A stretch of 64,000 nt of DNA from the NCBI RefSeq assembly GCF_023370115.1, contig NZ_CP097160.1:2418001-2482000 (forward strand), written 5' to 3'. Origin of the DNA: Gulosibacter sediminis (lineage in GTDB: Bacteria; Actinomycetota; Actinomycetes; Actinomycetales; Microbacteriaceae). Below the pieces are notes generated by a model, which searched no databases, had not been told where the DNA came from, and worked only from the letters and a program-made list of their open reading frames with translations. Of this stretch, positions 17,322 through 25,288 are shown one piece after another. The translations under genes and the position numbers were made by a program. Each line of letters opens with the position of its first letter. The first letter of the stretch is position 1.

Positions 17322-18395
17322 CTACAGGCCCGAGTACGAGTGCAGGCCGGTGAAGAACACGTTGACGATGCCGAAGTTGAACATCACGGTCGCGAAGCCG
17401 ACGATCGCGAGCCAGGCCGAGGGCCCGCCGCGCCAGCCCTTCGTGCTGCGCGCGTGCAGGTAGCCGGCGTAGACCACCCAGATGATGAAGGTCCACACCT
17501 CCTTGGTGTCCCAGCCCCAGTAACGACCCCACGCGGCCTCGGCCCAGATTGCGCCGGCGACGAGCGTGAAGGTCCAGAAGATGAAGCCGACGACGTTGAC
17601 GCGGAACGCCAAGTCCTCGAGGCGCTCCGAGCTCGGCAGCGCCGAGAGCGGACCGCCCTTCGCCGCCGCCCCCGCGCGCACGCGCGCCTCGCGGCGCTGC
17701 TGCAGCAGTTGCAGCACCGACAGGCCGAAGCCGAGGGCGAGGAAGCCGGTCGCGAGCGACGCGATGAACACGTGAATGACGAGCCAGTAGCTCTGCAGCG
17801 CAGGCTGCAGCGGCATGACCTCAACGCGGAAACCGACGGTCGCGATGCCGAGGAACAGCGTCACCATGCCGGTGATGAAGGTGCCGAGGAACCGGAGATC
17901 CTGCCACAGCTGCGAGACGAGGAACACGAGCACGATGAGCAGCGTCGCCGTGAGCGTGAACTCGTACATGTTCGACCACGGCACGCGCCCGGCCGCGAGG
18001 CCGAGGGTGAGCGCCGAGGTGAAGTGCGCCGCGAAGCCGACGAGGGTCGCGATCATCGCGGCGGGCAGGAAGCGCGTCGCGCGCAGGTCGCGCCAGCTCT
18101 CGCCGCCGCCGGCCTTGGTGGCACGCACGGCGGTGCCGCCCGAGCCGCCCGCCTCGGGCGCCTTCGACGTCACGATGCCGGCGTCGCCCGCATCGGCGTG
18201 GCTCACGGTGGCGCCCACGAGCTCGCGCGAGGTCGCGCCGAGGGCCGAGCCCGAGTTGCGGGCGGCCGCGGCGCGCTTCGCCTCGGCCGAGCCGCGGCCC
18301 GAGAGGTCGAGCGCGAAGAGGATGAACGCCACGGCGTAGACGCCCATGGCGACGTAGTACGCGATGTCCGACCAGTTGATGAGGGATTCGATCAT
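17322..18395 (-). CDS. ccsB: Cytochrome c biogenesis protein CcsB/ResC
   Basis: A 357-residue multi-TM protein of System II cytochrome c maturation that, with ResB, brings heme to the outer face and ligates it to apocytochrome c. The Trp-rich heme-handling (WWD-like) motif is WGRYWGWDTKEVWTFIIW near residue 285, with conserved His in FAAHFTSALT and WLVIHVFIASLATGFLALG. About eight transmembrane helices are seen. A hydrophilic Ala/Gly-rich loop (residues 35-95) is longer than in most CcsB proteins. It is the last gene of the resA-ccdA-resB-ccsB run. Confidence 0.93.
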   Translation of the reverse strand: MIESLINWSDIAYYVAMGVYAVAFILFALDLSGRGSAEAKRAAAARNSGSALGATSRELVGATVSHADAGDAGIVTSKAPEAGGSGGTAVRATKAGGGESWRDLRATRFLPAAMIATLVGFAAHFTSALTLGLAAGRVPWSNMYEFTLTATLLIVLVFLVSQLWQDLRFLGTFITGMVTLFLGIATVGFRVEVMPLQPALQSYWLVIHVFIASLATGFLALGFGLSVLQLLQQRREARVRAGAAAKGGPLSALPSSERLEDLAFRVNVVGFIFWTFTLVAGAIWAEAAWGRYWGWDTKEVWTFIIWVVYAGYLHARSTKGWRGGPSAWLAIVGFATVMFNFGIVNVFFTGLHSYSGL

Positions 18396-18459
18396 GTGGG
18401 GTGTTGCTCCGAGCGGCGAGGATCCGCCGACATTCTGGTTGCGCCGGGGCGCGACCGAG

Positions 18460-20154
18460 TCAGGATTCGCCGCTCGACGAGGCGGCGGCAGGATGCTTCA
18501 AGGATACGAGCTCGCGCGTGCAGGCGTCTACGAGTTCGTTCACGGCCCGTGCCAACTGCGGGTCCTCGCCGCGCGCGAGGCCGGCGAACTCGACGAGCAC
18601 GCCGTCGCCGGCGCCCTGCACCTTCACCCAGGTGCGGCGGCGCGGCACGAGCAGCGACGAGATGAGGCCGGCGATCGACAGGAAGACGAAGACCGCGACC
18701 GGCACGCGCGTGTAGTCGCGGTGCACATCGAACGACGCGTAGCGCGGTACCTCGGCGTCGAGTGTGATGGTGCCGAGGCCGTTTGGCAGTTCGATCGTCT
18801 CGCCCGGGCGAAGCTGCATCGCCTCGCCGTGGTCGCCGCCAGCGATCTGTGTGAGGTTTTCGGTGTCGAGGCGGTAGACCGAGGTCGGAATGCCATCGTC
18901 GAGCCCGAGGTCGCCCACGTAGACGTTGAGCGAGAGCATCGGGTCGAGTAGGTCCTGGTTCGTCGACGTATAGGCGCCCGACTCGAGCTGCGTCGCCGTC
19001 GGGTAGAAGAAGCCGACCATGCCGACCTGCTCGGCCAGCCCATCCGGAATCTTCACGACGCCGGTCGAGGTGAGGAACGAGTCCTGGGGAATGAACACGA
19101 CCGAGTCGTGGAACACCTCGTTGCCGTCGGCGTCGCGCACGGTCACCGTCGGCGCGTACCCGTTCGCGAGCAGGTAGGTGTCGGTACCGTCCATGCGCAG
19201 CGGGTCGTTCACCTTAATGACGTCCTGGTACGCCTCCTGGCCCGGATGCTGCACCGTCACGTTCGCGGTGTAGTCGGTCGGAATACCGATGGCGTTCTGA
19301 TTTTCGTCCTCGTACGTCACCTGCAGGTCGTCGAGTTTGATCGAGAAGCCGGGGATCTGCCCCGGCGTGAAGAAGCGGCCGGGTGTGAATGACGAATAGC
19401 TCACGAGGCCGTTGACGTACGACTGCCCCTCGACGAGCACGCGCTGGCCGTGCCAGTTAAAGCCCGACAGCACGCCGACCGAGATGATCACGCCGAGCAT
19501 GCCGACGTGGAAGATGAGGTTGCCCGTCTCGCGCAGATAGCCGCGCTCTGCCGACACCGAGAGGGTGCCGGCGCGCTTGCCGCGGGCCTGCGTCTCGTAG
19601 AGCATCGTGCGGTAGCGGCGCGACTTGAGCAGCCGCTGCGCTGCGGCGACGATCTCGCCCTCGCGACCAACCCAGCGCGCGTCGAGCTTCAGCGTCGCGT
19701 ACGCGTCGAGGCGCTGCAGCCGGGCGGGGGTGCGGGGCGGCTTCGAGCGCAGCGCCCGGAAGTGGTGCGCGGTGCGGGGCAGGATGCAGCCGACGAGCGA
19801 CACGAACAGCAGCAGGTAGATCGCCGAGAACCACCACGACGAGTAGACGTCGAACATGCCCCACTGGTCGAGCGTCGGCGCCGTGTCGGGGTGATTCGTG
19901 AAGTACTGGGTGACGCCGTTCGGGTCGCTCGAGCGCTGTGGCACGAGCGAACCGGGCACGGCCGCGATGGCGAGCAGCAACAGCAGGATGATCGCCGTGC
20001 GCATGCTCGTGAGCCAGGTCCAGAGGTTGCGCAACACCGTGACGGCGCGCGCTCCGGGCCCGCGGCGGGTGCCAGCGGGCTGCTGCTTCGGCGCGCGAAT
20101 GCTGGGTTCGAACCCCTCGCTGCCGGCGTCGATGTGATCAGAGGGGCGCGACAT
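18460..20154 (-). CDS. resB: Cytochrome c biogenesis protein ResB
   Basis: A 564-residue ResB-family protein. It has an N-terminal hydrophobic helix (TAIILLLLLAIAAVPGSLVPQ), the SWWFSAIYLLLFVSLVGCILPR helix pair, a large extracytoplasmic domain (about residues 200-480), and a C-terminal helix (VPVAVFVFLSIAGLISSLL). RTAHHFRALRSKPP and LIFHVGMLGVIISVG carry the conserved His thought to serve heme transfer. The start at MSRPSDHIDAG overlaps ccdA by 17 bp; no strong Shine-Dalgarno is visible, so the exact start is uncertain. It works as a complex with CcsB. Confidence 0.92.
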   Translation of the reverse strand: MSRPSDHIDAGSEGFEPSIRAPKQQPAGTRRGPGARAVTVLRNLWTWLTSMRTAIILLLLLAIAAVPGSLVPQRSSDPNGVTQYFTNHPDTAPTLDQWGMFDVYSSWWFSAIYLLLFVSLVGCILPRTAHHFRALRSKPPRTPARLQRLDAYATLKLDARWVGREGEIVAAAQRLLKSRRYRTMLYETQARGKRAGTLSVSAERGYLRETGNLIFHVGMLGVIISVGVLSGFNWHGQRVLVEGQSYVNGLVSYSSFTPGRFFTPGQIPGFSIKLDDLQVTYEDENQNAIGIPTDYTANVTVQHPGQEAYQDVIKVNDPLRMDGTDTYLLANGYAPTVTVRDADGNEVFHDSVVFIPQDSFLTSTGVVKIPDGLAEQVGMVGFFYPTATQLESGAYTSTNQDLLDPMLSLNVYVGDLGLDDGIPTSVYRLDTENLTQIAGGDHGEAMQLRPGETIELPNGLGTITLDAEVPRYASFDVHRDYTRVPVAVFVFLSIAGLISSLLVPRRRTWVKVQGAGDGVLVEFAGLARGEDPQLARAVNELVDACTRELVSLKHPAAASSSGES

Positions 20155-20962
20155 ATCCGGGAAGAATAGATCCGATGTAGGAGACGAACAGCTGCCACAC
20201 GCCAGCAACCATGAGCACGCCGATCAAGATGATCAGGGCGGCGCCGATGAGGTTGATGGTGCGGATGTGCCGCTTGAGCCAACCGATCCAGCCCGTCGCC
20301 GAGCTCCAGAACACGGCGGCGAGCACGAATGGGAGGCCGAGGCCGAGGCAGTAAGCGAAGGCGAGCAGCGCGCCGCGCCCGGCCGAGGCCGAGTCGAACG
20401 AGAGCGACTGGATCGCGACGAGGGTCGGGCCGATACACGGCGCCCAGCCGAGCGCGAAGATCGCGCCGAGCAGCGGTGCGCCGACGAGGCCGGCGGGTGC
20501 GCGGCCGAGCTTGATCGTGCGCTGCCAGGGGCCCGCCATGCCCATGAACACGAGGCCCATGAGAATCACGACGACGCCGAGGATGCGCGTGATGGGGTCT
20601 TGGTAGCGCAGGAACCAGACGCCGAGCTGACCGAAGAAGGCGCCGGTGACAACGTAGATCACCGAGAAGCCGAGCACGAACAGCAGGGCGCCGAGCGCGA
20701 CGCGACCGCGGGCCGGGGCCGCGGCCTCGCGCACCGCGGTGGCCGTGCCGCCCGACGCGGCCGGCTCGCGCGCATCCTGCTTGTTCTTGTCGGAGTTCTT
20801 GGTGTCTGATTTTTTGGTGTCGGAGACCGCGCCGAGCATGCCGATGTACCCCGGAATCACGGGCAGCACGCAGGGCGAGGCGAATGAGATGAGCCCGGCG
20901 AGCAGCGCGATCGGCAGCGCCGCGAGGAGCTGCCCGCTGATGATGACTTCGCCGGGGTTCAC
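20138..20962 (-). CDS. ccdA: Cytochrome c biogenesis protein CcdA
   Basis: A 274-residue, six-TM thiol reductase that carries electrons from cytoplasmic thioredoxin to the extracytoplasmic ResA. The two redox Cys are in SFASPCVLPVIPGYIGML near residue 30 and LGWAPCIGPTLVAIQ near residue 177. A hydrophilic insert rich in Ser, Asp, Lys and Thr (SDTKKSDTKNSDKNKQDA) follows TM1, longer than usual for the family. It starts 3 bp after the resA stop and overlaps resB, so the three are tightly co-expressed. Confidence 0.94.
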   Translation of the reverse strand: MNPGEVIISGQLLAALPIALLAGLISFASPCVLPVIPGYIGMLGAVSDTKKSDTKNSDKNKQDAREPAASGGTATAVREAAAPARGRVALGALLFVLGFSVIYVVTGAFFGQLGVWFLRYQDPITRILGVVVILMGLVFMGMAGPWQRTIKLGRAPAGLVGAPLLGAIFALGWAPCIGPTLVAIQSLSFDSASAGRGALLAFAYCLGLGLPFVLAAVFWSSATGWIGWLKRHIRTINLIGAALIILIGVLMVAGVWQLFVSYIGSILPGYVAPL

Positions 20963-20965
20963 GAG

Positions 20966-21559
20966 CTACTCGGCGAGCGCGTCGTCGATCATCGAGCTGA
21001 GCACCGAGGTGTCAGCCAGGCCGCGAATCACGGCGGCGACCGAGCCGTTGCGGTCGAGCACGAGGGTCGACGGGATAGCCTGCGGCGACACGTTGTCGGC
21101 GAACGCGAGGCGCACGCCCGCGTCGTCGACGTCGAGGATGCTCGGGTACGTCACGCCGAACTCGTCGGCGAACGACTGGGCGGTTGAGGCCTGGTCGTAG
21201 ACGTTGACGCCGACGAACTGCACGCCGTCGTCTTCGTACTTCTCGTTGACGCTCTGCAGATCGGCGGCTTCGGCGCGGCACGGCGGGCAGGCCGCGTACC
21301 AGAAGTTGACGACGACGACCTCGCCGGCATAGTCCTCGCTCGAGAAGGTGTCGCCCGACTCGGTCGGCCCCTCAAAGGCGATGGGGTCGGCGCGTTGGTC
21401 GGCGGGGAAGATCTCCCACGAGCCGTCGCCCGAAACGTAGCCCTGCTCAGAATCTGCGGCGTACTGCTGCGCGAACTCGTCGTTGGCGCAGCCGGTGAGG
21501 GCGAGGGCCGTGGCGAGGCCGAGCGCGGTTGCGGTCACTCGGCGGTGGCGTCTGCTCAC
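20966..21559 (-). CDS. resA: TlpA/ResA-type thioredoxin-like lipoprotein
   Basis: A 197-residue secreted thioredoxin-fold protein that reduces apocytochrome c cysteines before heme attachment. The N-terminus is a lipoprotein signal: SRRHRR, a hydrophobic core, then the lipobox LALTGC. The active site is WYAACPPCRAEA (CPPC). The GTG start is chosen because GGGAG lies about 6 nt upstream and it overlaps the phosphatase stop by 4 bp (GTGA). A longer upstream frame has no signal-peptide logic and is discounted. Confidence 0.92.
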   Translation of the reverse strand: MSRRHRRVTATALGLATALALTGCANDEFAQQYAADSEQGYVSGDGSWEIFPADQRADPIAFEGPTESGDTFSSEDYAGEVVVVNFWYAACPPCRAEAADLQSVNEKYEDDGVQFVGVNVYDQASTAQSFADEFGVTYPSILDVDDAGVRLAFADNVSPQAIPSTLVLDRNGSVAAVIRGLADTSVLSSMIDDALAE

Positions 21560-22203
21560 ACAGCTCCCTGGTCGGTGGCCCCAGCGAGTTCGCTGGCGGC
21601 CGGTTCGTGATAATCGGCTTCGATGAAGCCGGTTGCCGGGTGGTATTCGAGCACAGTGATGCTCGAAAGGGCGCAACGGCGCTTGGCTGGATTGTGCGGG
21701 AGTGGCCGGTGGGTCACGGCCCGGTGCACCATCCAGATCGGCAATTGGTGTGTCACCACGATAACATCGGCGCCCTTCGCGGCGGCCGCGTGCTCGAGCA
21801 GCGAGGCCTTCATGCGGGCGACGATTTCGGTGAACGGTTCGCCCCAGCTTGGCACCCACGGCAGGGCGAAGTGTGGCCAGTTGCTTGGCTTGCGCCAGGC
21901 GCCGTCGGGGCCGCCCAGGCGCTGGCCCTCGAAGACGTTCCAGGGCTCGACAATGCGGTCGTCGATGACCGGCTCGAGCCCGAAGGCCTCGGCGACCGGC
22001 GACGCCGACTCCTGCGTGCGCACCAGCGGCGAGACGACGAGACGCCCGGCCGGCACGTTGCGCGCCGCGAGATCGTCGGCCGCGAGCTTCGCCATGCGAT
22101 GGCCCCGGTCGCTGAGATGGTAGTTCGGCAGGCGCCCGTACAGAATGCCCTCGGGGTTGTCGACCTCGCCGTGCCGCACCAGGTGGATTCGCTGCTCCTG
22201 CAT
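21556..22203 (-). CDS. Histidine phosphatase family protein
   Basis: A 215-residue phosphoglycerate-mutase-like phosphatase. The catalytic RHG motif is RIHLVRHGEVDNPEG at the N-terminus; the second Arg is in VVSPLVRTQESA and the second His in VIVVTHQLPIWMV. The substrate is not predictable. The ATG follows TAGGCT (minus strand, 22211-22216) by 7 nt with no Shine-Dalgarno: leaderless. It overlaps resA by 4 bp and so leads the cytochrome c maturation operon, a gene order I recognise from other Actinobacteria, though its part in that process is unknown. Confidence 0.9.
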   Translation of the reverse strand: MQEQRIHLVRHGEVDNPEGILYGRLPNYHLSDRGHRMAKLAADDLAARNVPAGRLVVSPLVRTQESASPVAEAFGLEPVIDDRIVEPWNVFEGQRLGGPDGAWRKPSNWPHFALPWVPSWGEPFTEIVARMKASLLEHAAAAKGADVIVVTHQLPIWMVHRAVTHRPLPHNPAKRRCALSSITVLEYHPATGFIEADYHEPAASELAGATDQGAV

Positions 22204-22210
22204 AGTCGCA

Positions 22211-22238
22211 AGCCTAGCGAGACGCGTCTGCGTAGGCT
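22211..22238. promoter_or_regulatory. Near-symmetrical divergent leaderless promoter
   Basis: AGCCTA at 22211-22216 and TAGGCT at 22233-22238 are mirror-image -10 boxes; the 16 bp between them (GCGAGACGCGTCTGCG) are also almost a perfect dyad around GACGCGTC. Each -10 is 6-7 nt from a start codon, of the phosphatase on the minus strand and the 118-residue gene on the plus strand. Confidence 0.6.
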
Positions 22239-22244
22239 GATCGC

Positions 22245-22601
22245 ATGGAGGATTGGATCGAGCATCGGCGCGGCCTCGACCGCGAACTGCTGGGCTGGAT
22301 GCGCCCCGACGGCGACCACTTCGTCGTCATCGATCTGCTCGGCCGCGAGCGCACCGCGCCGCTCGACTGGTTCGCCGCCGAGGAGTTCCTCGAGGAGCTC
22401 GGCCTGCGGTACCTCGCCGACAAATATGAGCTGCGGCTGGCGGATGCGCGGTGGCAGACCGTGCGGATCGTCGAGTCCTCGCCCACGCGCATCCGCCTAC
22501 TCGAAGACGACGGTTCAGCACAGGCAATCGGCGCCCCGCAGGTGTTCCACGACATCGCTTTCCCGGCCGACCCGAGCATCCTGCGCCCCGCCGACGCGTA
22601 G
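22245..22601 (+). CDS. Conserved-looking hypothetical protein, 118 aa
   Basis: A soluble acidic protein beginning MEDWIEHRRGLDRELLGWM. No signal peptide, transmembrane segment or metal motif is seen. The predicted pattern is a mix of beta strands (DHFVVIDLLGRE, WQTVRIVESSPTRIRLLED) and helices (AAEEFLEELGLRYLADKYEL), which suggests a small folded domain. Codon use matches the neighbours, supporting a real gene. ATG is 6 nt after TAGGCT, leaderless. It is followed by aspS on the same strand after 62 bp but aspS seems to have its own promoter. I do not recognise the family. Confidence 0.7.
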   Translation: MEDWIEHRRGLDRELLGWMRPDGDHFVVIDLLGRERTAPLDWFAAEEFLEELGLRYLADKYELRLADARWQTVRIVESSPTRIRLLEDDGSAQAIGAPQVFHDIAFPADPSILRPADA

Positions 22602-22663
22602 CCGCGGCTGAGCCGCCGCTGCGAGGGCACGTGCGCGCGGCGCCGGGCGACTAGGATGGCGGG

Positions 22664-23974
22664 GTGACTCAACGAACCGTGATTGCCGCACTTGCCGGGC
22701 TCGAGGATGGACCGGTCAAGGTTCAGGGCTGGGTAGACACCGTCCGCGACCAGAAGAAGGTGCAGTTCGTCGTGCTTCGCGACGAGACTGGCGCCCTGCA
22801 GCTCGTGAACCCGCGCAGCGAGGGCCGCGAGCAGATTAGCGACACGATCTCGTCGCTCGCGCAGGGCACCATGCTCACCGTCACCGGCGACCTCAAGAAG
22901 GACGAGCGCGTGAAGCTCGGCGGCCTCGAGGTGAAGGTCGGCGAGATCATCGTCGAGTCGGAGGCCGACCCCGAGACGCCGATCGCCGACGACACGTCGA
23001 TCGACAAGCGCCTCGACTGGCGTTTCCTCGACCTGCGCACGCCGCGCAACAACACGCTCTTCCGCGCCCAGACCACCTTCACGCACGCGATGCGCGACTA
23101 CTGGTTCGAGCGCGACTACATCGAGGTGTTCACGCCGAAGCTCATGGCGAGCGCGTCGGAGTCGAACGCCGAGCTGTTCAAGGTCGACTACTTCGACCGC
23201 CCCGCGTACCTCGCGCAGTCGCCCCAGTTCTTCAAGCAGATGGCGCAGTCGGCCGGCTTCGGCAAGATCTTTGAGATCGGCCCTGTGTTCCGCGCCGACC
23301 CGTCGTTCACCTCGCGTCACGCGACCGAGTTCACCGGTGTTGACGCCGAGATCTCGTGGATCGACTCGCACGCCGATGTCATGAACATGCAGGAGGAGCT
23401 CATGCGCACCGCCCTGCAGGCGGTCTCGGAGCGCCACGGCGACGCGATCAAGGAGCACTTCGACGTCGACGTGAAGGTGCCCGACGTCGCGTTCCCGCGC
23501 ATCCCGCTGCTCGAGGCGCGCGAGATCGTGCAGTCGCGTGGCCACAAGTTCGAGCGCGACGACCTCGACATGGACCCCGAGGGCGAGCGCGAGATCGGCC
23601 GCTGGGCGCTCGAAGAGCACGGCAGCGAGTTCGTGTTCCTCACCGACTACCCCGTTTCGATCCGCCCGTTCTACCACATGCGGCACGAGCACGACGCGTC
23701 GCTGACGAAGTCGTACGACCTCATCTGGAACGGCGTCGAGATCTCGACGGGCGCGCAGCGCGAGCACCGCATCGACGTGCTCGAGCAGCAGATCCGCGAG
23801 AAGGGCCTCGAGCCCGAGGAGCTCTCGTTCTACCTCGACTTCTTCCGCTACGGCGCGCCCCCGCACGGCGGCTTCGGCATGGGCCTCGCCCGCATGATGA
23901 TGCTCATGCTGCACCAGGCGAACCTGCGCGAGGTGACCTACCTCTTCCGCGGCCCGAACCGCCTCACGCCGTAA
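22664..23974 (+). CDS. aspS: Aspartyl-tRNA synthetase, archaeal-type (short form)
   Basis: A 436-residue class IIb synthetase. The N-terminal OB-fold (VKVQGWVDTVRDQKKVQFVVLRD) binds the anticodon; class II motif 2 is FRADPSFTSRHATEFTGVDA near residue 210 and motif 3 is GGFGMGLARMMMLML near residue 405. It lacks the roughly 150-residue GAD insertion of the usual bacterial AspRS (about 590 residues) and ends in NREVTYLFRGPNRLTP-like sequence as archaeal and some bacterial enzymes do. Such short enzymes may also charge tRNA-Asn; that cannot be judged here. GTG is 6 nt after TAGGAT (22652-22657): leaderless. A strong terminator follows. Confidence 0.92.
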   Translation: MTQRTVIAALAGLEDGPVKVQGWVDTVRDQKKVQFVVLRDETGALQLVNPRSEGREQISDTISSLAQGTMLTVTGDLKKDERVKLGGLEVKVGEIIVESEADPETPIADDTSIDKRLDWRFLDLRTPRNNTLFRAQTTFTHAMRDYWFERDYIEVFTPKLMASASESNAELFKVDYFDRPAYLAQSPQFFKQMAQSAGFGKIFEIGPVFRADPSFTSRHATEFTGVDAEISWIDSHADVMNMQEELMRTALQAVSERHGDAIKEHFDVDVKVPDVAFPRIPLLEAREIVQSRGHKFERDDLDMDPEGEREIGRWALEEHGSEFVFLTDYPVSIRPFYHMRHEHDASLTKSYDLIWNGVEISTGAQREHRIDVLEQQIREKGLEPEELSFYLDFFRYGAPPHGGFGMGLARMMMLMLHQANLREVTYLFRGPNRLTP

Positions 23975-24004
23975 CGCGCATCCGCTTTGGCGCCGCTTGG
24001 CGCT

Positions 24005-24050
24005 ACGACTCGACCCCCGTGCAGCTGTTGCTCGGGGGTCGAGTCGTTTC
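24005..24050 (+). terminator. Rho-independent terminator after aspS
   Basis: A 15-bp perfect stem (ACGACTCGACCCCCG, 24005-24019, paired with 24033-24047) around a 13-nt loop, followed by TTTC. It lies 31 bp after the aspS stop and 18 bp before the end of the convergent DUF1345 gene, so it may work in both directions. Confidence 0.85.
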
Positions 24051-24064
24051 GGAGCGTCGTGCGC

Positions 24065-24835
24065 CTAGGACGAGGCCATGGCGGCCGGCAGCGCCACCGA
24101 GATCACGAGGGCGATGATGACGGTGTTGAAGACGTAGGCGATGACGTTGTGGATGAGCGCGTTGCGGCGTGAGCGCCGAGTCTCGAACATGCCCTTCGCC
24201 AGGTTGTAGCCGGTCGACACCTGCAGCGACACGAGCAGAAAGTCAACGAACGACGGGGCCTCGCGCGACTCGATGAACTCGCCGCCGTCGGCCGCCCAGT
24301 CGCGCATGTACCGCACCGCGAAGGCGACGACGATGAGGATCCACGAGCCGACCATCGCGACGAGCGCGCCGTAGGTCGCCAGCGGGCTCTCGCGCACGCC
24401 TGGCACGATGATGAACGCGAGCACGCAGATGAGCGAGATGCCGCCGGCGCCGATCGCGGTCGACACCTCGTCGAAGCCTGCCCAGCGCAGTTGGCGCTCT
24501 TCGTCTGCGTTGCGTGGTGACGAGAAGCGCGCGAGCGTGGCGAGGTCCTCCCCCGCGGCCCCGCGGAACGCCCAGAGCGTCAGCGGCACGTAGGAAAGCA
24601 CGCTCGTCGCCTGCATGACGGCGTACGCGAAGATCACCGGAACCGCGATGCGCTCAAGTCGGTCGGACCACGTGCTCGCCTCGTCGAAGTCGCTGAAACC
24701 GGGGAGCAGCAGCGGCACGAGCACCGAGATGCCGATGGCGCCGACGATCCACTGACGGTGGTCCTCGCGGGCGAGCCAGCGCGGTTGCATCGCCTGACTG
24801 CTGCCGTTGTCATTCTTCCGCCGCCCCAGACCCAT
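24065..24835 (-). CDS. DUF1345-family membrane protein
   Basis: A 256-residue protein with six hydrophobic helices. It begins MGLGRRKNDNGSSQ, then HRQWIVGAIGISVLVPLLLPG. The late stretch VDFLLVSLQVSTGYNLAKG followed by RRSRRNALIHNVIAYVFNTVII is the DUF1345 signature. The function of this family is unknown. The ATG is 7 nt after TACCCT (minus strand, 24843-24848), so it is probably leaderless; an ORF extending 45 codons upstream has poor codon use and is discounted. It converges on aspS. Confidence 0.82.
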   Translation of the reverse strand: MGLGRRKNDNGSSQAMQPRWLAREDHRQWIVGAIGISVLVPLLLPGFSDFDEASTWSDRLERIAVPVIFAYAVMQATSVLSYVPLTLWAFRGAAGEDLATLARFSSPRNADEERQLRWAGFDEVSTAIGAGGISLICVLAFIIVPGVRESPLATYGALVAMVGSWILIVVAFAVRYMRDWAADGGEFIESREAPSFVDFLLVSLQVSTGYNLAKGMFETRRSRRNALIHNVIAYVFNTVIIALVISVALPAAMASS

Positions 24836-24956
24836 GTGCCCGAGGGTAGTGGATGCGGTGTGGCAGGTTTGGTCGGTACCCTCGGGTCGTCCGCTCGTGT
24901 TGATTGGCTCTGGGCAGATCCGACACGACGCAACATGACGGCAGAGAGGAACGAAC

Positions 24957-25241
24957 ATGCTCGATCCCAACTCTGAAGCAAGTCAGGGCATTGCCGGGCG
25001 GCAGCAGGCCATGCAGTCAGTGGCGCAGGCGCTCATTCAAGTTCTCGCTGATGCCTCGCCCGAGTTCACAGCCGCGCGGTACTCGTGCCGATACGTTGGC
25101 GGTCTCTCGCACGCAAGCACGACGAGGGAGCCAAGAACCCGCCGCCATATCGGGACTAGCCGAACTCATCGACGCCGCAGGCACACCGTTCCCAGCATTT
25201 TCTTGTGGCGCAACTTGCTGCGGATCCCGCGGAAATCCTGA
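24957..25241 (+). pseudogene. Possible decayed small gene upstream of the acyltransferase
   Basis: ATG 24957 has a good Shine-Dalgarno (GAGAGGAA, 6 nt away). The first 50 residues (MLDPNSEASQGIAGRQQAM, then SVAQALIQVLADASPEFT) look like a normal helical protein start; afterwards the frame becomes Arg/Thr-rich with no protein character, while another frame nearby reads SGLAELIDAAGTPFPAF. A frameshifted remnant is the simplest reading. The product family is not recognised. The rest of 24849-25288 shows no other gene. Confidence 0.25.
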
Positions 25242-25288
25242 GCGGCGCCTCAACGCGCGGTCGCGAATCGGTACGTACCCTCGTGCCG

